The notes: a model not told the origin generated them from the sequence alone. Positions 1-6,985 are shown, counted from the stretch's first letter. The stretch: DNA of 29,759 bases from CAZUMJ01 sp964621605 (GCA_964621605.1 CAZUMJ010000037.1:1-29759), one strand, 5' to 3'. Numbers and translations are program-made.

Positions 1-767
1 CCGGCCTCGTTCACGAGGCGACGCGTCCACTCGAGGGACTCACGGGGTCGCACGATGCTCTTGCCGTCGAGCAGCTCGAGCCCGCCCCACTTCTCGAACA
101 CCGGGGGGATGTAGCCGTCGTCGAGGCTGCGCAGCCCCTCCACCTGCTCACCCGCGGGGGGCTCCACCGCGAAGATCTGCACCTCGGGCTTCTGCTCCTT
201 GAGGAACGTGCCCACCCCCATGAGGGTGCCGCTGGTGCCCAGGCCGGCCACGAAGTGCGTGATGTCGGGGACGTCGGCGAGGATCTCGGGCCCGGTCGTG
301 CGGTAGTGCGCACGCGGGTTTGCCTCGTTGCCGTACTGGTACAGGAACGCCCAGTCGGGGTGCTCGGACGCGAGCTCCTGGGCCCGCCGCACCGCGCCGT
401 TCGACCCTTCTGCCCCAGGCGAGAGGATCACCTCGGCGCCGAAGATCTCGAGCAGTTGCCGGCGCTCGATCGACACGTTCTCGGGGAGGACGATCTTGAT
501 CGGGTAGCCCTTCAGGCGGGCGATCATCGCCAACGCGATGCCGGTGTTGCCCGACGACGGTTCGATGATCGTCTGCCCGGCGACGAGCGACCCGTCGGCC
601 TCGGCCTCCTCGATGAGCGAACGGGCGATGCGGTCCTTCACCGAACCGGCCGGGTTCTGCCCTTCGAGCTTCGCCAGGATGCGGACGCGCGGGTTGGGGC
701 TGAGCTGGCTCACGTCGATGATCGGGGTGTTACCGATCAGGTCGAGCACCGAGTTGAAGACCGCCAC
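1..767 (-). CDS. cysM: Cysteine synthase CysM (CysO/O-phosphoserine type), 3' end cut off by window
   Basis: PLP-dependent cysteine synthase of fold type II. The 255 visible residues hold the PLP-lysine motif NPAGSVKDR (Lys44), the phosphate/substrate loop EPSSGNTG (about 69-76) and the stretches PENVSIERRQLLE and ITHFVAGLGTSGTLMG. By memory of the family these resemble mycobacterial CysM, which uses O-phosphoserine and thiocarboxylated CysO, more than O-acetylserine-type CysK. The start is a GTG at 767 preceded by a weak GGGAG. The gene lies 39 nt downstream of mec on the same strand, so the two probably form one transcript. The C-terminus is outside the window. The family call is firm; the CysM rather than CysK specificity is inferred from these motifs and from the mec neighbour. 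Confidence 0.9.
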   Translation of the reverse strand, partial: MAVFNSVLDLIGNTPIIDVSQLSPNPRVRILAKLEGQNPAGSVKDRIARSLIEEAEADGSLVAGQTIIEPSSGNTGIALAMIARLKGYPIKIVLPENVSIERRQLLEIFGAEVILSPGAEGSNGAVRRAQELASEHPDWAFLYQYGNEANPRAHYRTTGPEILADVPDITHFVAGLGTSGTLMGVGTFLKEQKPEVQIFAVEPPAGEQVEGLRSLDDGYIPPVFEKWGGLELLDGKSIVRPRESLEWTRRLVNEA

Positions 768-806
768 CGCTCGCTCCCGCGAATGTTGAGTAGGACGCTC
801 GGGATT

Positions 807-1232
807 CTACCGGGGACGGACCGCAACTCCTTCTTCGACGACCTCACGACCGTCGAGGAGGTAGCACCGCAGCACCGGCAGGTCGTCGCGCAACGAGACG
901 ATCACGTAGTGCCACCCGTCGAGCAGCGGGTTGTCGGCCTTGTCGATGTCGGTCGGCGACGGGTAGGCGTCGGTGTGGGTGTGGGAGTGCATCACCCCGA
1001 CGACGTCGAGGCCCGCGGCGTCGAGCACCCGCTCGGCCTCCATCCATCCCTGCGGGCCGATCGAATAGGTGCGCGCCGAGCGGTCGACGTTCTCGCACGG
1101 CACGAACGCGTCGATCGTGCCCCTCCCCGCACGTCCGCCAAGCAGGCCGCACGCCTCGAACGGGTAGCCGTCGTAGGCGTGGGCGAGCATGGCGAGATGG
1201 GCGTCGTGGGACAACTCGACCGTGGGCGGCAC
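807..1232 (-). CDS. mec: Mec-type JAMM/MPN+ metalloprotease (CysO-cysteine peptidase)
   Basis: A 141-residue JAB1/MPN/Mov34 metalloenzyme. The JAMM zinc site is complete: Glu26 in YPFEACGLLGG, then HSH (His82, His84), seven residues later Ser92, and Asp95 in HSHTHTDAYPSPTD. In actinobacteria Mec cleaves the new cysteine from the C-terminus of CysO after CysM has acted. The start is taken as the GTG at 1232 (MPPTVELSHD), because a longer frame would run into the divergent smpB promoter. The adjacent cysM supports the pathway assignment, but the carrier gene cysO, which lies between mec and cysM in mycobacteria, is not present here. Confidence 0.88.
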   Translation of the reverse strand: MPPTVELSHDAHLAMLAHAYDGYPFEACGLLGGRAGRGTIDAFVPCENVDRSARTYSIGPQGWMEAERVLDAAGLDVVGVMHSHTHTDAYPSPTDIDKADNPLLDGWHYVIVSLRDDLPVLRCYLLDGREVVEEGVAVRPR

Positions 1233-1241
1233 GGCCGAAAC

Positions 1242-1272
1242 GCTATCGGGTAACCGGCGCAGGGCCGATAGC
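1242..1272. promoter_or_regulatory. Symmetric divergent promoter region between mec and smpB
   Basis: The 8-bp arms GCTATCGG (1242-1249) and CCGATAGC (1265-1272) form a perfect inverted repeat with a 15-bp spacer in the 52-bp gap between the divergent mec and smpB starts. Each arm reads as a -10-like GATAGC on the strand of the gene it faces: 12 nt before smpB ATG and about 9 nt before mec GTG. This may be a back-to-back promoter, an operator, or both. The arms are seen directly; the function is inferred. Confidence 0.4.
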
Positions 1273-1284
1273 CTCGGTCGTTCC

Positions 1285-1773
1285 ATGTCCCGTCCCGACC
1301 CCGCCCGACAGCTGGTTGCCAGCAACCGTCAGGCCCGCCGCAACTACGAGATCGTCGACACGATCGAGGCGGGCATGGTGCTGCGGGGCAGCGAGGTGAA
1401 GTCACTGCGCGAGGCGAAGGTGACGTTGTCGGACGCCTACGCCCGCATCGTCGACGGCGAGCTGTGGCTCATCGGGCTCCACATCGCGCCGTACTCGCAC
1501 GCGGCTCCCCACACCGGGCATGTGCTCGAACGTGACCGCAAGCTGCTCGTGCACCGCCGCGAGCTCGCCGAGCTGCGCATCCGGGTCGACCAGGAGCACC
1601 TCAACCTGGTGCCGCTGTCGCTGTACTTCCACGAGGGGCGGGCGAAGCTCGAGGTCGGGCTCGGGCGAGGCCGCAAGCTGCACGACAAGCGCCAGGTCAT
1701 CGCGAAGCGCGACGCCGAGATGGAGACGCGCCGGGCGCTGGCCGCGTCGCGTCGCCGCCCAGGCAGCCGCTGA
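1285..1773 (+). CDS. smpB: SsrA-binding protein SmpB
   Basis: A 162-residue SmpB, the normal length for the family. It binds the tRNA-like domain of tmRNA and delivers it to stalled ribosomes. Visible family motifs are NRQARRNYEIVDTIEAGMVL near the N-terminus, GSEVKSLREAKVTLSDAY, HIAPYSHA and the basic C-terminal tail beginning RGRKLHDKRQVIAKRD, which enters the mRNA channel. The ATG at 1285 is chosen because it gives the usual SmpB N-terminus; an in-frame ATG at 1189 would add unrelated residues overlapping mec. No strong Shine-Dalgarno is seen, and a -10-like GATAGC lies 12 nt upstream, so the mRNA may be nearly leaderless. Its partner ssrA lies about 2 kb downstream on the same strand. Confidence 0.95.
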   Translation: MSRPDPARQLVASNRQARRNYEIVDTIEAGMVLRGSEVKSLREAKVTLSDAYARIVDGELWLIGLHIAPYSHAAPHTGHVLERDRKLLVHRRELAELRIRVDQEHLNLVPLSLYFHEGRAKLEVGLGRGRKLHDKRQVIAKRDAEMETRRALAASRRRPGSR

Positions 1774-1792
1774 GGTGTCGGGCGTCGACGAC

Positions 1793-3678
1793 ATGCCCAA
1801 GCCGCGGCACCTCCACGACCTGATCACGCGCTGGGCGACGGAGACCCCCGNNNNNNNNNNNNNNNNNNNNNNNNNNNNNNNNNNNNNNNNNNNNNNNNNN
1901 NNNNNNNNNNNNNNNNNNNNNNNNNNNNNNNNNNNNNNNNNNNNNNNNNNCCCAAGCCGCGGCACCTCCACGACCTGATCACGCGCTGGGCGACGGAGAC
2001 CCCCGGCGCACCCGCGCTCGTCGCCGACGGTCGCACGTGGACCTTCTCGGAGTTCGCCGGACTCGTCGACCACTGGCGTGACGTGGTGGCCTCGCGCACC
2101 GTGGGCGGCGGACGGGTCGCGACGCTCGCCGACAACCGCGCCGAGGCGGCCGCGCTGCTCTACGCGGTGCCCGCAGCCGGACGGGTGCTCGTCCCGCTGA
2201 ACACCCGCCACGCGCCAGCCGAGCTGGCGGCGCAGCTCGCACGCAGCGACGCACGCCTGCTGATCGCGTCTGCCGTCCAGCTCGACCGCATCCGCCCGGA
2301 GGTCCCCGCCGGCGTCGCAATGCTCGACCTCGACGCCACCGGCTCTCTCACCGCGCCACCGACCTCGGCCGCACCGAACTCCTCCCCGGGCGCCGCTCCC
2401 GCTCCCGCCTCTTCCCCGCTCCCCGCGACCGTCGCGCCACCCGACCCGCTCGCAACGGCTTCTGACGCAACCGCGATGGCGGATGACGTCGCGTGGATCA
2501 TCTTCACGAGCGGCACCACCGGGCGCCCGAAAGGCGCCCTCCTCACGCACACCTCCCTGCTCGCGGCGGTTCGATCCACCGCTGCGGGACGACCGCTCAC
2601 CGCTGACGAGGTGTACCTCTACCCCTTTCCGCTGTTCCACGTGGCGGCCTACAACGTGCTGCACGCCCACTCGCGGGGCCGGCCGGTGGTGCTGCTCGCG
2701 AAGTTCGTGGCCGACGACGTGCTCCGCCTGAGCGAGCGGCACGGGGTGACGGCCATGTCGCTCGCGCCCACGATGCTGCGCATGCTGCTCGACGCGATCG
2801 GCTCCCGCCCCGACGCCCGCCTCGCGAGCGTGCGCACCGTGGCGTACGGCGCGGCGCCGATGGCACCGGCGCTGCTCGCCGAGGCGACTGCCGCCCTCGG
2901 CTGCGACTTCGCGCAGGGGTACGGCATGACGGAGCTGTCCGGCAACGCGGTGTTCCTGTCGCCCGACGACCACCGGGCCGCCCTTGCGGGCGATACGCGG
3001 CTCGCCCAGGCTGCCGGCCGGGCCGCACCAGGGGTCGAGGTGCGCATCGCTCCCCTCGCCGGGCCCGACGGCGTCACGGCGGTGGCCGGCACGGACTCCC
3101 CCGTCGGACCAGGCCAACCAGGCCAACCGGGGGAGATCCTCGTGCGGGCGGCACAGGTGTGCGCCGGCTACCTCGACGACCCCACGGCGACCGCGACGAC
3201 GATCGTCGACGGGTGGCTCCACACCGGCGACGTCGGGACGCTCGACGACGACGGGCTGCTCACCATCGTCGACCGGGCGAAGGACGTGATCGTGTCCGGT
3301 GGCGAGAACGTGGCGTCCCGCGAGGTCGAAGACGTCCTGCTGGCGCACCCGGCGGTCGCGCAGGCGGCAGTCATCGGGCTGCCCGACTCACGCTGGGGCG
3401 AGGCCGTCACGGCCGTGGTCGTGCTCGCGGCCGACCCCGCCACGGCGGACCGGGGCACCGACCCCGGCACGGCAGGCTCCGGCACGGCCGTGGTCGTGCT
3501 CGCGGCCGACCCCGGCACGGCCGACCCAGCCGACCTCACGTCACGCCTGCGCGCGCACGTCGGCGAACGCCTGGCCGGGTACAAGAAGCCCCGACGGGTG
3601 CTCGTCGTCGAGGCACTGCCCGTGAACGCCGGCGGCAAGGTCGACAAGCGGGCTCTGCGCGAGCGATTCACCGACTGA
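1793..3678 (+). CDS. Acyl-CoA synthetase / AMP-dependent ligase, interrupted by an assembly gap
   Basis: ANL-superfamily enzyme that adenylates a carboxylic acid and transfers it to CoA. The ATG at 1793 (MPKPRHLHDL) is followed by 55 bp that recur after the N run. Collapsing the duplicate restores one continuous frame of 576 residues. Motifs are the P-loop FTSGTTGRPKG (about residue 186), YGMTELSGN, GWLHTGDVGTLDDDG, the hinge RAKDVIVSGGENV, and the C-terminal catalytic Lys in NAGGKVDKRAL (about 565). Two oddities are a Pro/Ala/Ser-rich insert before the P-loop and an in-frame 25-residue tandem duplication (AVVVLAADP) near the C-terminus. The acyl substrate cannot be told from sequence. As printed, the frame shifts across the gap; I take this as an assembly effect, not a pseudogene. 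Confidence 0.88.
1851..1950. other. Assembly gap of 100 N, probably artificial
   Basis: Exactly 100 N. The 55 bp before it (1796-1850) are identical to the 55 bp after it (1951-2005). This pattern is expected when a scaffolder places a default gap between contigs that overlap by the assembler's k-mer length. The acyl-CoA synthetase frame becomes continuous when one 55-bp copy and the Ns are removed. Confidence 0.95.
3408..3513 (+). repeat. In-frame 75-bp tandem duplication within the acyl-CoA synthetase gene
   Basis: A 31-bp stretch at 3408-3438 is repeated exactly at 3483-3513, a 75-bp (25-codon) period. The encoded sequence AVVVLAADP(A/G)TA occurs twice in the C-terminal lid domain. Because the period is a multiple of three, the frame is kept. 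Confidence 0.85.
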
Positions 3679-3774
3679 TCCGATCCCCCGCCGGCGGGTG
3701 CCCGCCCTCGCCGCTCTGGCCATCGCACCGGAACTCGTGGGCCTGGCGGGGCACGGCCCCGCTATCCTTGGCTC

Positions 3775-3791
3775 CCCACCACGGTGGTGGG
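3775..3791. promoter_or_regulatory. Palindrome in the presumed ssrA promoter
   Basis: A perfect 17-nt palindrome (CCCACCAC, one central G, GTGGTGGG) ends 19 bp before the tmRNA 5' end at 3811. A -10-like TACAACT lies at 3794-3800. The palindrome would therefore sit between the -35 and -10 regions of ssrA. It could be an operator or the terminator of the upstream synthetase gene. Confidence 0.35.
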
Positions 3792-3810
3792 CCTACAACT
3801 GAAACACCAC

Positions 3811-4188
3811 GGGGCTGATCGGTTTCGACGTCGGGACCGAGAGCCGTACGTGCGACCGGAGTTGCTCAGACTCCTTAATCGGGGCACAAAAAGAAGCGCC
3901 AAGGGCGACTTCGCTCTCGCCGCCTGACCTAGTCAGACCAAGAGAGACATCGCGACCAGCAATGGCACGCGGGGCCTGACCCTCACAGCCCGGCAACAGA
4001 AGTGAGGGTTGACGGCGGGAAAGACCGCTGACGGTGGGAAAGACCACTGACGTCCCGGAAAGACGGGGCGGTGGGCGCGAGCCCCTCCGACCCGGCGGTG
4101 AGCCAGCCGTAGAGGCTCGAACACGGGAATGGTCGTAGCGGGTGCGGTGATCGCCAGGCGGACGAGGGTTCGATTCCCTCCAGCTCCA
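3811..4188 (+). ncRNA. ssrA: Transfer-messenger RNA (tmRNA)
   Basis: One-piece tmRNA that, with SmpB, rescues stalled ribosomes and tags the nascent peptide for proteolysis. The 5' end GGGGCTGATCGGTTTCGAC is the family hallmark. The 3' end has the T-arm GAGGG-TTCGATT-CCCTC and the acceptor strand CAGCTCC. The acceptor stem GGGGCUG/CAGCUCC contains the G3-U pair needed for alanylation. The tag frame reads GTKRSAKGDFALAA then TGA (3925-3927); whether the resume codon is GGC at 3883 or CGG at 3880 is not certain. No CCA is encoded after the discriminator A (4188); ACG-A follows. Pseudoknot-like GC segments with AAAGAC repeats lie around 4015-4070. The 3' end is also the left boundary of the accessory island. 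Confidence 0.95.
4172..4188 (+). repeat. att-like direct repeat, copy 1 (3' end of ssrA)
   Basis: GATTCCCTCCAGCTCCA, the T-loop-to-discriminator tail of tmRNA. The identical 17-mer recurs at 6969-6985 and 7999-8015, both outside any tmRNA or tRNA. Integrative elements commonly use the 3' end of ssrA as attB and leave such a direct repeat at the far end. The repeats are seen directly; the att role is inferred. Confidence 0.7.
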
Positions 4189-4222
4189 CGATGTGCTGTC
4201 GAGAGACAAGGCAGACCCTCGA

Positions 4223-4241
4223 ACCCCCTCGGTTCGGGGGT
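4223..4241 (+). terminator. ssrA: Hairpin downstream of ssrA
   Basis: The stem ACCCCC (4223-4228) pairs with GGGGGT (4236-4241) around the loop TCGGTTC, 34 nt after the tmRNA 3' end, followed by CTCCTC instead of a T-run. It is a plausible tmRNA terminator lying inside the left end of the island. Confidence 0.5.
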
Positions 4242-4379
4242 CTCCTCATATGCGGGATCGCTCCTTCCGCAACCACCCGTCGGACGCCATCGCTGGTGAA
4301 CCACCTGGGTTCCGGCAGTCTGGTGCGGGTGCGGCCTCACGACCGTGCCGTCGATCACTGTGCAAGGGAGGTCGTCCGG

Positions 4380-4898
4380 GTGAACCTGGCCGCAATTGGA
4401 ATCTCGATCAGCGCCCTTCTCTTCACCGTTGGTTCGTTCTGGTGGTTGCACGCCCGAACAGGCCGGCTCGTGACGGCGCCCCCACGACGCTACGCCGGTG
4501 TGTTCACGATGGACGGGGGCCTGCTGAGGCTTCCGCTCGTCCTCTACAACACCGGTCCTGTTCCCATCGTCCTCGACGACATGCGGCTCGTCACCGAAGG
4601 CGGCCAGTCCCTCAAGTGGATCACCCTTCGGTCAACGCTCAAGCCCACATCGGACGACGAACTCGACTTCACCAGCAACCTGGTGGTCGCAGGGAGATCG
4701 ACCGTGCACGCCTTCATCGAGTTCAAGACAGAGGACCCCTCATGGGTCCCGAACGCCGAGGCTCACGTGCGGTTCCGCCTCGAGGGCCTACAGCGGCGTG
4801 CCGACTGGACGTCGCTAGTGGAGTTCACCCTCGAGATGCCGTCGACGGCCACGATGGGCACGTACATCGCCCACCACGGGACCGACCACAGCTGCTGA
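4380..4898 (+). CDS. Membrane-anchored protein of unknown function (first island cassette)
   Basis: I do not recognise this gene. It encodes 172 residues. An N-terminal hydrophobic helix (about residues 3-23, LAAIGISISALLFTVGSFWW) is followed by a basic stretch and then alternating hydrophobic strands (LPLVLYNTGPVPIVLDDMRLV, HVRFRLEGLQ, SLVEFTLEM). This suggests a single-pass anchor with a beta-sandwich domain. The start is the GTG at 4380, preceded by GGGAGG at 4366-4371 with 8-nt spacing; upstream in-frame codons overlap the ssrA terminator region and look non-coding. It is the first gene after the ssrA boundary and lies 279 bp upstream of the AbiE pair on the same strand. A role in defence or toxin-antitoxin function is possible only by association. 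Confidence 0.6.
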   Translation: MNLAAIGISISALLFTVGSFWWLHARTGRLVTAPPRRYAGVFTMDGGLLRLPLVLYNTGPVPIVLDDMRLVTEGGQSLKWITLRSTLKPTSDDELDFTSNLVVAGRSTVHAFIEFKTEDPSWVPNAEAHVRFRLEGLQRRADWTSLVEFTLEMPSTATMGTYIAHHGTDHSC

Positions 4899-5083
4899 CG
4901 CGAGCGACTGACGGGTCGCCGCCCGGGGACCACGGTTCGGGTACCGCCGGTGGGCGTCAACCCAAGCTGTGCTGCCGCGCCCCGCCCCCGACGTTGTCGC
5001 TCTGACGTTGGCGGATCCCACACCGTGACGGCACCGACGCCCGGCCTCGACCGAGGTCTCGGCCTCTCGACCGACCTCACTTC

Positions 5084-5095
5084 GGGTCCGGACCC
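5084..5095. promoter_or_regulatory. Short palindrome upstream of the AbiE operator
   Basis: GGGTCCGGACCC is a perfect 12-bp palindrome 20 bp upstream of the AbiE repeat boxes, in the otherwise non-coding 4899-5115. It could be a regulator site or a terminator stem for the upstream membrane-protein gene. Confidence 0.25.
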
Positions 5096-5115
5096 CGGGC
5101 ACGCGAGTCATCCCC

Positions 5116-5169
5116 GTACTGTTGACGGTACGGTAATGACGCTGTCAACTCAGTACTGTTTACGGTACG
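5116..5169 (+). promoter_or_regulatory. abiE promoter with two operator-like repeats
   Basis: Two near-identical 17-mers, GTACTGTTGACGGTACG (5116-5132) and GTACTGTTTACGGTACG (5153-5169), lie 37 bp apart with one mismatch. Each is itself bounded by GTAC/GTAC arms. A -35-like TTGACG (5122-5127) and a weak -10-like TCAACT (5145-5150) with 17-bp spacing fall within and between them, just before the abiEi GTG at 5178. AbiEi antitoxins of known systems bind paired repeats in their own promoter and repress it, which fits this layout. Confidence 0.6.
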
Positions 5170-5177
5170 CTGGCGGC

Positions 5178-6005
5178 GTGACCGATCTCGACGCCGAGAC
5201 GTCCCCATCTCCAACGACACGGGCCGCGCTCGCCGCGCTCGCAGGGCAGGCCATCGAGCCGGAGATGGAACAACTACGCCTCCACATAGCCGAGATGCTG
5301 GCTCCGATCCTTGCCGAGGCAACCGAGAGCATGCGGGATCACATCGCGGTGACCATCGCCCCACTACTCGACGAGGCCGTGCGAGGCGCGGGCTTCCAGG
5401 AGAGCATCGCCGAGGCAGCACGCGCGATCGCATTGCGCGCCGGTGTCGTGCAGGCAGTCGAGAACTCCGGCTATCGGTCCGCGCTCTACGCGCTCGCTGC
5501 CGAGCACCACGGGTACGTCACCACGGAGATGGCGAAGGCGATCGGGGTGCCCTCGGTCGAGGTCCGCAAGCTCGCAGCACGTGGAGGCATGTCCAACATC
5601 GCGCGAGGTCTGTACCGCGTCGATGGCATCGACGGCGGCGAACGAGCCCCCTACGCCGAGGCCGTTCTCCGGGTCGGCGCGGACGCACACCTCCTCGGCC
5701 ACAGCGTGCTCGCCCTCCACGACCTGGCGCTGGTCAATCCATCTCGGATCAAGGTCGGTACTGCGCGACGCGTGCGACGAGACCTTCCCGCGTCCGTCCA
5801 ACTCGTGCACACACGCATCGACCCGGGCGACCTCACCGAGTACGACAACATCCCCTCGGTGACCGTCACCCACGCGATCCGCGACTCGGTCGGCTCCGTG
5901 ATGCCGGCACGCCTCGCAGAAGCCCTCGAGCGCGCCGTCGACGAGGGTCTCGTACGTCGCCGGGACGCGGGCCTGCTACGTAGCGAGATCGGGGCTGCGG
6001 CATGA
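5178..6005 (+). CDS. abiEi: AbiEi-family antitoxin / autorepressor (type IV TA)
   Basis: A 275-residue protein. Residues about 101-148 form the AbiEi winged-helix domain (YALAAEHHGYVTTEMAKAIG, VRKLAARGGMSNIARGLYRVDG), followed by the C-terminal antitoxin region (HSVLALHDLALVNP, VTVTHAIRDSV). The start is the GTG at 5178 (MTDLDAETSP), directly downstream of the paired operator repeats; a longer frame would read through those repeats. The stop overlaps the toxin start by 4 bp (ATGA), indicating translational coupling. Unusual for the family is a roughly 95-residue helical, Ala/Glu/Leu-rich N-terminal extension (MEQLRLHIAEMLAPILAEA onward), possibly for oligomerisation. Expected roles are antagonism of the AbiEii toxin and repression of the operon. 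Confidence 0.82.
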   Translation: MTDLDAETSPSPTTRAALAALAGQAIEPEMEQLRLHIAEMLAPILAEATESMRDHIAVTIAPLLDEAVRGAGFQESIAEAARAIALRAGVVQAVENSGYRSALYALAAEHHGYVTTEMAKAIGVPSVEVRKLAARGGMSNIARGLYRVDGIDGGERAPYAEAVLRVGADAHLLGHSVLALHDLALVNPSRIKVGTARRVRRDLPASVQLVHTRIDPGDLTEYDNIPSVTVTHAIRDSVGSVMPARLAEALERAVDEGLVRRRDAGLLRSEIGAAA

Positions 6006-6847
6006 GCATTCCCCCCAACGTCAAGGCGCTCCGGCGGGCTGTCGAGGAAGCGGCTTCACGCCGGTCGGTCGGCCCGGGCCGACTGCAGTACACCGTGGCG
6101 TCGACCATCGCCCTACAGATGGTCCCCGAGGGTGCAGCGAAGGGTGGGGGCGCGATCCGCCAGCGGGTCAACGAGACCGAGGCACGCCTGACCACCGACC
6201 TGGACTTCGCGCGGGTCGCCGACATGGAACTCGACCCGTTCCTCGACGCCTACAGCGACCGACTCGAGAGCGGATGGGCGGGATTCACCGGGGTGCTCAA
6301 GGCGGAGAAGTCGAAGCGACCCGACGACGTTCCCTCGGAGTACGTCATGGACAGGTTCGGCATCAAGCTCAGGTACCTCGACCAGCCCTATTGCTCGGTC
6401 GTCCTGGAACTTGTGCACTCCGAGGTCGACAGCGCCGAGGCCGCTGTCGAACGGCTTGGCACCGACATCGGCGACATCTTCGCCGAGATCGGGTTGCCCC
6501 GACCCGCACCGGTCAGGGTGCTCAGTGCCGAGCACCAGCTCGTGCAGAAGATCCACGCCTGCACCGGCGACGCAGCGAGCGGACGGGCGCATGACCTCAT
6601 CGACATCCAGATCCTCGCTGCCGTCGAGGACATCGACCACGCGGAGCTCGAACGGATCGGCCGCCGCCTGTTCGCCTACCGGCAACGACACTCCTGGCCA
6701 CCCGTCGTCGTCCCACACGATAGATGGGACGAGCTCTACGAAGCGGCGCTCGCCGACCTGGACAACGACCTCGTGCTCTCCACGACCGCTGACGCGATCG
6801 CATTCGTGAACCGCATGATCGAGACGACCGCGGACACCTCCGACTGA
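6002..6847 (+). CDS. abiEii: AbiEii/AbiGii-family nucleotidyltransferase toxin (type IV TA)
   Basis: A 281-residue nucleotidyltransferase-fold toxin. Visible motifs are KGGGAIRQR (about 47-55), then EARLTTDLDF with the catalytic Asp66-x-Asp68, and downstream EHQLVQKIHACTG with RAHDLIDIQIL, the K-I-HA and R-x-x-DLIDI elements typical of AbiEii. Family members are nucleotide-dependent; relatives of the MenT type modify tRNA 3' ends, and AbiE acts as a phage-abortive-infection system. The ATG at 6002 overlaps the abiEi stop. The gene ends 121 bp before the second att-like repeat, so the AbiE pair is the last content of the first cassette. All key residues appear intact. Confidence 0.85.
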   Translation: MSIPPNVKALRRAVEEAASRRSVGPGRLQYTVASTIALQMVPEGAAKGGGAIRQRVNETEARLTTDLDFARVADMELDPFLDAYSDRLESGWAGFTGVLKAEKSKRPDDVPSEYVMDRFGIKLRYLDQPYCSVVLELVHSEVDSAEAAVERLGTDIGDIFAEIGLPRPAPVRVLSAEHQLVQKIHACTGDAASGRAHDLIDIQILAAVEDIDHAELERIGRRLFAYRQRHSWPPVVVPHDRWDELYEAALADLDNDLVLSTTADAIAFVNRMIETTADTSD

Positions 6848-6968
6848 CTGACGGTTCGCTCCGGCCCAGGCGGGCCATCAGCCAAGTCGTTGCTTTCGCG
6901 GTTGCTTTCCTAGAGCCGGCACGAGACCCACGGCCGTTGCCAGCACTGGCGACACCAAACTGACGCTG

Positions 6969-6985
6969 GATTCCCTCCAGCTCCA
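6969..6985 (+). repeat. att-like direct repeat, copy 2 (internal boundary)
   Basis: An exact 17-bp copy of the ssrA 3' tail without the rest of tmRNA: the 5' half of the T-arm is absent. It separates the AbiE cassette from the HepT/MntA cassette. Sequence to its right (GTTTGTGAGGTCCCGAGACA) resembles the sequence to the right of copy 1 and copy 3. Confidence 0.7.

Noticed and set aside
1793..2005. Acyl-CoA synthetase as a pseudogene or a genuine 55-bp genomic duplication
   Set aside because: The exact 55-bp copies border exactly 100 N, as they do at the second gap; assembly joining explains both.
1402..3348. Long open frame antisense to smpB and the acyl-CoA synthetase, running through the N run
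   Set aside because: No recognisable motif and it spans the artificial gap.
4191..4379. Upstream extension of the membrane-protein gene to 4191
   Set aside because: It would start next to the tmRNA 3' end and read through its hairpin; the GTG at 4380 has a good ribosome site and opens the membrane helix.
3793..4451. Open frames antisense to ssrA containing SWRESNPRP-like sequence
   Set aside because: This peptide pattern is the familiar antisense translation of a T-arm and acceptor stem, not a gene.
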